Source of the DNA: Shinisaurus crocodilurus
Lineage: Eukaryota > Chordata > Lepidosauria > Squamata > Shinisauridae
Length of the DNA: 64,000 bases
Direction of reading: 5' to 3'
NCBI GenBank assembly: GCA_021292165.1
Contig: CM037877.1
Location: 132,488,274 to 132,552,273, forward strand
Part shown: one piece after another, positions 58,385 to 64,000 of the stretch
How the letters are laid out: every line of letters begins with the position of its first letter
Position numbering within the stretch: position 1 is the first letter of the stretch
The notes under the pieces: model-generated
Databases searched by the model: none
The model's input: the letters and a program-made list of their open reading frames with translations, nothing else
Told to the model about the DNA's origin: nothing
Program-made: the position numbers and the translations under genes

Positions 58385-58685
58385 GGGTGCAATCCTATGC
58401 AAGTTTAGATGGGGAAAAAATGGCCTACAACCAGGGCCAGTGCTACCATTAGGCCAACTAGGCAGCTGCCTAGGGCGCAGGGCTAAAGGGGGCGCCAGAA
58501 ACGCCTTGAAAAAAAATACAGTGCTCTCAAGTGGGAAGCCCCCCCCCCCCCGCTAAATATCTCATCTTGCCTAGGGCACCAAACTGCCTTGTACCCGTCC
58601 TGCCTACAACTCCCAGCATGGCAGGCTGGGGCATGCTGGGAGTTGTAGGCCTTTTCTCTATCTAAGCTTGCATAGGATTGCACCT
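58385..58685. mobile_element. Harbinger-like palindromic MITE, copy 3, with nested insert
   Basis: Ends GGGTGCAATCCTATGCA and '...gcataggattgcacct', flanked by ATA (58382-58384) and TTA (58686-58688). It is interrupted at 58432-58602 by a small hAT element. Without the insert and its duplicated 8 bases it would be about 122 bp, like copy 2. Confidence 0.82.
58432..58602. mobile_element. Small hAT element nested in a Harbinger-like MITE
   Basis: 171 bp starting CAGGGCCAGTGCTACC and ending GTACCCGTCCTG. Imperfect terminal inverted repeats. Perfect 8-bp duplication CCTACAAC at 58424-58431 and 58603-58610. Contains a poly-C run (58541-58552). The start is related to the right end of hAT family 3. 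Confidence 0.9.
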
Positions 58686-59009
58686 TTAGTAGTTTAAGAA
58701 AGTTTCATAAAAATTGAGGCTTGAATCAAGGTAACAGGTTCGTATCCCACTGCCTAAATTAATTACCGTAGCTTACCAATTCTAGGGTGTTTAAACTGCT
58801 TTATGAATGGTCACTGTAATGAGTTTACATACGTTTAAGCTTTAACGTAATTGTCACAGTCTGTACTTTTTGCATTTCATTTCCCCATAACCTCACTGCT
58901 CACAATTCCTCCCCCCCCCCCGCAACCATGGGTAGATATAGTCTATGTGGGCATATGTATATGTATATCTGCCAAGGTAGGATGACACTACATGCATCTG
59001 TTCTCCATG

Positions 59010-59100
59010 AAAATTTATGCCATAATAAATGTGTTAGTCTTTAAAATGCTACAAGACTGATAGTTGTTTATGCTGCAACAGACTAACATGCCTACCCCTC
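59010..59100. repeat. Dispersed 'gctgcaacagactaacatg' repeat
   Basis: Text 'aaatgtgttagtctttaaaatgctacaagact ... gcaacagactaacatgcctaccc'. It is the clearest copy of the family also seen near 11205-11345 and 38225-38250. Confidence 0.6.
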
Positions 59101-59252
59101 TGGAAATTCATCGAAACATATTAGACCGCTTGAGCTTAGGTATCTGAAGGTTTGCTTTGATGGCCTCCAGTTGTATCATATTCTGGGAGTCTCCAGGTCC
59201 ATTTGCTGTACTTTCGGCCTATGACATTCTCAAATGCACTGATTTGTTTCCT

Positions 59253-59480
59253 GTGTGGCGTAGTGGTGAGAGTGTTGGACTGGGACTTGGGAGATCTGGG
59301 TTCTAGTCCCCGCTGGGCCATGAAACTCACTGGGTGACTTTGGGCCAGTCACTGACTCTCAGCCTAACCTACCTCACAGGGTTGTTGTGAGGATAAAATG
59401 GAGAGGATTATGTAAGCCGCCTTGGGTTCCTTGCAGGAAAAAAGGCGGGGTATAAATATAATAAATAAATAAATAAATTA
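59253..59480 (+). mobile_element. Sauria-type SINE, forward
   Basis: 'gtgtggcgtagtggtgagag', 'ggttctagtccccgct', 'gggtgactttgggccagtca', 'aaaaggcggggtataaatat', then (AAAT)n. Full length except for the first few bases. Confidence 0.93.
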
Positions 59481-59520
59481 AAATAAATAAATATCTATCT
59501 ATCCATCCATCCATCCATCT

Positions 59521-59715
59521 GGACCTGCAGGTGGCATTGAGAGCACATAATGCAGGCCACATGCTGAAGCTAAGCAGATATGAGCCAGATCAGTGCTTGG
59601 ATGGGTGACTGCCTGGGCTGCCCACATCTGTTCTCCTGCACTGAGCAGGGGGCTGGACTCGATGGCCTTATATGCCCCTTCCAACTCTACTATTCTATGA
59701 TTCTATCAATCTATC
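59521..59715 (+). mobile_element. 5S-rRNA-headed SINE with CR1-like tail
   Basis: 'gctgaagctaagcagatatg', 'gtgcttggatgggtgactgc' (5S A- and C-box region), then 'gagcagggggctggactcga', 'ccccttccaactctact' and a 'attctatgattctatc' end. Directly downstream of a Sauria SINE and a (TCTA/TCCA)n tract. Confidence 0.82.
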
Positions 59716-60336
59716 TCACCCTGCAAGTTGGAGGCTTCCATGACATCTAACACCTAAACCTCATCTCAATGTCTGGGCCTTTTCCCATCTGGTGATTAAA
59801 GCAGTATTTAAACATTTATCCAAGCATGGATCAAAAGTTCAGAAAGTGATGAGGAGCTCCTTTTTTTTAATCTCAAGAAGTTAAATGTGTTTGCATTATC
59901 TGGGCTTCTTTCCCTGTCATGAAGCATTATAGCATGTGAGTCTTCAGTGGTGGGGAGGGGAACACGGGCAGGCTCTATTTGGACTTTGATTTAAGTCAGA
60001 CCGTTCAAGAGAATTGCTTTTTTTTCAGAGTCAAAAGTGCTATGATAGGACTACTGCTGTTCAGGGATTGCACATGTGCCAATTATTTATTTACACAGTG
60101 CCGTCTATGTGCATGGCATGATTGGTCCTTACCCCAAGGGTGTTACAATCTGCAATAGTTAGGGAAACAACAGAGGAAGGGGGTAAGCAAGGGAAGAATA
60201 TGTGGTTACTTGGATTGCATATACCCATAGTCTCTAACTGCCCTGAAAATGCCAGGACTGTCACGAAAACCCTTAAGTTGTCCAGGCTACTCACTTTGTC
60301 ATGCAGAGTCCCAAATTTAAACTTTTAAAACTTTCC

Positions 60337-60423
60337 TTAAAGGGCCATGCCATGGGCAAAATTGCAGCTAAGCTAAAACTGCAGGCTTAGCTGCAATTTT
60401 GCCCATGGCATTGGCCCCTTTAA
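60337..60423. mobile_element. Tiny fold-back element with TTAA ends
   Basis: The arm 'gggcaaaattgcagctaagc' (60354-60373) pairs with 'gcttagctgcaattttgccc' (60384-60403), perfect over 20 bases and extended to about 35 with few mismatches. The loop is 10 bases. TTAA lies at both edges (60337-60340, 60420-60423), suggestive of piggyBac-type insertion. A transcript through it (it is in the PRRX1 intron) would form a strong hairpin. Confidence 0.8.
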
Positions 60424-60889
60424 GTTAGCTCTTTTTAGGCTGGAACAGCTCTACAGAGAGACAGAGAGAGCACACACGCAGCACACTCTACCTGCTGAAA
60501 AGGAGTCTGCACCCGGTGGCCTGGACAGAGGGAGGGAGAGGTGAATGAGGGAATTTATCACATGATTCCTATCTTTATATTGCCAAAGATTTTATTTCCT
60601 AACAGAGCTGACTCTGTGCCTCTAACAGGTGAGTTTACAGGGTCAGAAGGAAATGCAAGAAACTTCCCCTTCTCTCTGAAGCTCCATGTTTGGGGGTGTG
60701 GGGTGGGTGGGTATGCTTCACCTGTTGAATTTGTGCCCATCCTGACCATTTTAAAACAAAAAGAAAGAGATTGTCCTGCAAGCACTGACACACGCACCCC
60801 TGGAAAAACACCAGATATCAACAATTAAGGGTTTAAGTAATGTAAAAACAATATTACAAAAGCCACTTATAAAATATTAAAAAATAATA

Positions 60890-61050
60890 CAGTCATGCCT
60901 TGGATTGAGAGCACAATTCGTTCCGGAAATGTGCTTGTAATCCAAAACACTCTTATATCAAAACGAAATCCCCTCCAAAAAATTGATACAGAGATTTTTA
61001 ATTTAAGCCATAGTACAGTACTTGTATTGCAAGACGTCGCTTGTATAGCA
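60890..61050. mobile_element. Tigger/mariner-like MITE, truncated
   Basis: Starts CAGTCATGCCTTGGATTGAG and includes 'tcgttccggaaatgtgcttg' and 'caagacgtcgcttgtatagc', in inverse order to 36790-37040. It is cut at about 61050 by an (AAC)n tract (61053-61084). Confidence 0.82.
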
Positions 61051-61482
61051 AGTAAACAACAACAACAACAACAACAACAACACAAACAATTTCTATGCTG
61101 CCTTTCCAGAGATTGCTCAAGGCAGGTTCCATCATTAATATAGGTTTCTCTGGAGGTGTACAAGGTGGCTGCCAATCCAAAGAATGGAGTCAAAAGGCTG
61201 GCTATATCTCTCTTTCCATCTAGATTGTTTTGTGGATCCCGAATGGCTCATCCAGTGCGCCTAGACAAGCCTGCAGGCTCTCTTCCCACTCGTTGAAGTG
61301 CAGAATGAACAGCAATAAGGAAACTCTAAAACTATCAAAAGACATCAAGAGAGGAAATAAAAACAAAAGCCATTTAAACCAAGAGCAATCAAATATATTT
61401 CATCTGCCCCTCTCTCCATTTCTCCAAGGCGCTTCCTGAATCTGAACAATCTGAACAAATGAACAAATGATTGTGTCAATGC

Positions 61483-61605
61483 AGCCTTCCCCAACCTGTT
61501 GTCCTCCAGGTGTGTTGGACTGCAACTCCCATCATCCCATGAGCCATGCTAGCTGGGGATGATGGCAGTTGCAGGTCGCAGGGGGCACCAGGTTGGGGAA
61601 GGCTA
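61483..61605. mobile_element. Palindromic hAT-like MITE, family 2
   Basis: Left 'cagccttccccaacctgttg', right 'caccaggttggggaaggct', centre 'catgagccatgctagctggg'. Best-preserved family 2 copy. The flanks show no convincing 8-bp duplication. Confidence 0.75.
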
Positions 61606-62794
61606 CAATTAATGTTTGAAAATGAATGTTTGGAAACTAGGAGGGAAGAACACGGCCTTAGATTTGGCAAGAGAGAAGAGGGGGTAGTCACCGCTGCATC
61701 TCCCTTTCTCACTTGCCTAGCTGCCTGGGATTAAAGCAGGTATAGCCAGCGTACCTAGAACAGAAAGGGGGTAGCACTCAGCAGCTCTCCACATCCTGCA
61801 AAGTGGCACTTGCGGCAACAGTCACATTTGCCCCCTGGGCCAAACAGTTCTACCGAGATGGCAGAATCAATGCCCTGGTATCAGAGGCCTGTTTCAAATA
61901 AATGTTCCCAATTTAATACGGTACATGATGGATTTGCATTGTAGCCCACTCCTGTGCATTTTACTTGGAAGTAAATCCCACTGAATTCAGTAGGACTGTT
62001 CTGTCTTACCGCCTTTTTCGAAAGTGCAACATAACAGTGCAATCCAAAGAATGCTAGCTCTGAAGTAAGTCTCAATGTGTTCAGCAGAACTTACTTCCAG
62101 TAAGCATCCATAGCATTGCAACTTAAACTGCAAGAGATATGGTTGTTGGTTGATAGTATACATTTTTGCTTTGCTTTCTGCCAGAGAGTTATTATATAAC
62201 AAAATAAGTTTTTTTTTCTGGTCATCACAGACGTGTCTCAAGGTTGAAACATTTGCTGTTGCAAACTTTATAAAATGATGCAATAGGAGACGTGTTGCAC
62301 AAATACACTTTGCTTAAAACTGTGGAAATCTTACCACAACTGCAGTCAAAATGGAAGCTGTCCTAAAATTTCATTTTCTGTTGGTGATCCCCAGAACCGC
62401 TTTCCTCTATGCACCCACTCACATAACATTGTTATTCCTATTTTCAATGCTTTTCCTACAACACAACAGAGGCTTTCTCCTAGGTAAACGTGTAGGCCCT
62501 ACACTAGGGGATTGCAGCCTAAGCCACTTTACTGACTTACTGCTTTCCAATAGACATGACCCTAATATACAACTTCAGGTTATGAGTAGGTTCACAAAGC
62601 CAGTCCATCTGCATTAAGTTGTTAATACTAATTAAGGGTGGAATCCTGTGGAAATTTCAATATTCCACCAAGAAAGGAGGTAAACTGAGAGGAGTTTCCA
62701 ATAAAACTAGTTGTTTGAGTTTGATTAAGAGCTGCTTTCTCTGAATCTCAGAGCGAACTCCAACGGAGGAAGAAAACCATAAAGTTTTCTCTCA

Positions 62795-62877
62795 TTGTGT
62801 GTGTATGTGTGTGCATGTGGTGCGCGCACACACAAAGAGAGAGGGGGGAGGAGAGAGAGAGAGAGAGAGAGAGAGGA
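62795..62877. repeat. (TG)n...(CA)n...(GA)n compound microsatellite
   Basis: 'gtgtgtgtatgtgtgtgcat', 'gcgcgcacacacaaagagag' and then (GA)n to about 62877. The central part is alternating purine-pyrimidine. Confidence 0.9.
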
Positions 62878-62879
62878 GA

Positions 62880-64000
62880 ACATCTATGGTGCCACTCACT
62901 CAAACATTCTGTTGATTCCACTCCATCTCATTTCTTGGTTGTGTGCTTCCAAAGTGAATAGAAAGGAACTACTTTTGGATTTCCTGGTATGGAATGTTAC
63001 AGTTTTGTTTTTAAATTAAATACATGCATGCCCTCCAGGTTCTTAAGTAGTCCCCCCCCCCCCCTGTCATGGGTAGTGTGAAATGGCAGCTCTCAAGATA
63101 GTAAAAAGTGCATGGACAGATGTTCAACATTTCATGAAAATACAGGATCAAGAAATACAATATCTCCATGGTGAACTCTTTCTGGGCTCTTCAACAAAAC
63201 ATTTTCCAGTGAGAAAACAGAAGGAACTGAGTTATCCCTCTCCTGTCATTCTCCACATGCTTTGTGATTTGTGATAGAACCCTTGGTCCTTCTTCCTCTT
63301 CTTCTCTCCTGCTCTTTGATATGTAATAATCCAAAATCCGTACTGCATGACCAATGAATTTAGTGGGGCCTGAAAGTCTATTGGAAAACTGGGTGACAGA
63401 GGGTGAAAACAGATGTAACACAGCAGCAGGGGAAATGAAATAAGGGAGGGTGGAGTTCTGCAAGTTTACAGCAGAAGCCTCCCGTGTGTGGTGCTGATCC
63501 ACTGGCATCCCCCACCCTAAATCAGTTTTGTACTTTAAAAACAAGTTTAACAAGGTGAAAAATGAGTGGATAAATGTATATTTGGCACTTAAAAATTAAT
63601 AAATAAACCCAACACTGTTGGGCTGTTTACTTAAGCAGGGGAAAATTTGCAGATAAAAACATGGCAAGGAATTAAATTTTGCCTTTGAAAAAGGTATGTA
63701 GTTTTGAGTTGATGTGGTTCAGGTGGCTCCCATGAACTAAGCTGAGTTTTATTTTATTTTTTAAATGAAACCATTGCACAGAAGAAGGTGTAAGATGTCA
63801 CCCTTCAACTGATCATGTTCTTACCTAATTTGGGTTGCACCAGTGATACCATGATAATCTCTTGGAGACTGAAGGAGAAAGAAAAAGGATGAGAGATGGT
63901 CAGACAGAGAAAGAAAGGAAGAGAATGAGAAAGAGAAAAAGATTACGTAATCTACATAGATCAGGGTTGGGGGATGTGTGGCTGTCCTGATGTTGTTGGA
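62880..64000. other. Intronic stretch, nothing recognised
   Basis: Unique-looking AT-moderate sequence with a poly-C run at 63052-63064. The 120-codon minus-strand frame at 63191-63553 has no signature. A partial repeat may start at the right edge ('atcagggttgggggatgtgt', 63960). Confidence 0.4.

Larger units (their letters stand above)
30511..64000 (+). other. PRRX1: PRRX1 intron 1 (5' 33.5 kb)
   Basis: No homeobox-encoding exon appears on the plus strand to the end of the window (no WFQNRRAK or NRTTFNSSQL-like reading in any frame), so the whole remainder is intron 1. A long first intron fits PRRX1 in other vertebrates. Repeats inside are listed separately. Parts without a listed repeat look unique: 30670-31590, 31745-33180, 33840-36520, 45440-46440, 51040-51860, 53160-54110, 55000-55950, 57000-58380 and 62130-64000. 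Confidence 0.85.

Noticed and set aside
30511..64000. PRRX1 homeobox exon 2
   Set aside because: Looked for homeodomain readings in all plus-strand frames and found none.

Overview
This is nuclear vertebrate DNA and almost certainly from a squamate reptile (lizard or snake). It is mostly non-coding, GC content is uneven, microsatellites and poly-G runs are common, and interspersed repeats are dense. The best lineage markers are four good copies and some fragments of the tRNA-headed Sauria-type SINE, found together with CR1, L2-like and L1 LINEs and many small hAT MITEs. The species cannot be named from the sequence.

The only host protein-coding gene I can support is PRRX1, a paired-related homeobox transcription factor, on the + strand. 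Its first coding exon is 30264-30510. It has a good start context, 82 codons plus one base, and a consensus donor (GTAAGT) at 30511. The homeobox exons are not in the window, so 30511-64000 is the 5' part of a first intron longer than 33.4 kb. A GC/CpG-rich promoter block covers roughly 29300-30660.

Upstream half (1-29200). A decayed L1 lies at the left edge (1-2945), then a 5' CR1 fragment with the ORF1 esterase and endonuclease parts (5470-7100, minus strand). A complete 1.33-kb non-autonomous hAT element follows (8860-10189), then many MITEs, a 5S-rRNA-headed SINE with a CR1-like tail, a solo LTR inserted into an older repeat (16338-17012), a GC-rich minisatellite (17890-18160), a 3' CR1 copy (21508-22290), a large compound microsatellite (24361-24570) and an L2-like LINE (26545-27215). 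I see no host exon here.

Intron half (30511-64000). There is unique sequence with candidate regulatory segments, a second GC/CpG-rich block (about 39400-43060), a local minisatellite (31591-31742), further Sauria and 5S/CR1 SINEs, Tigger/mariner-like and Harbinger-like MITEs, and more hAT MITEs.

The most informative thing in the window is the transposon record. At least a dozen short hAT elements can be bounded to the base by 8-bp target duplications, several are nested, and one palindromic ~136-bp family recurs eight times. No prokaryotic-type system, CRISPR array, tRNA gene or rRNA gene was seen. I did not find a clearly new biological system; the findings are repeat-biology and regulatory leads.
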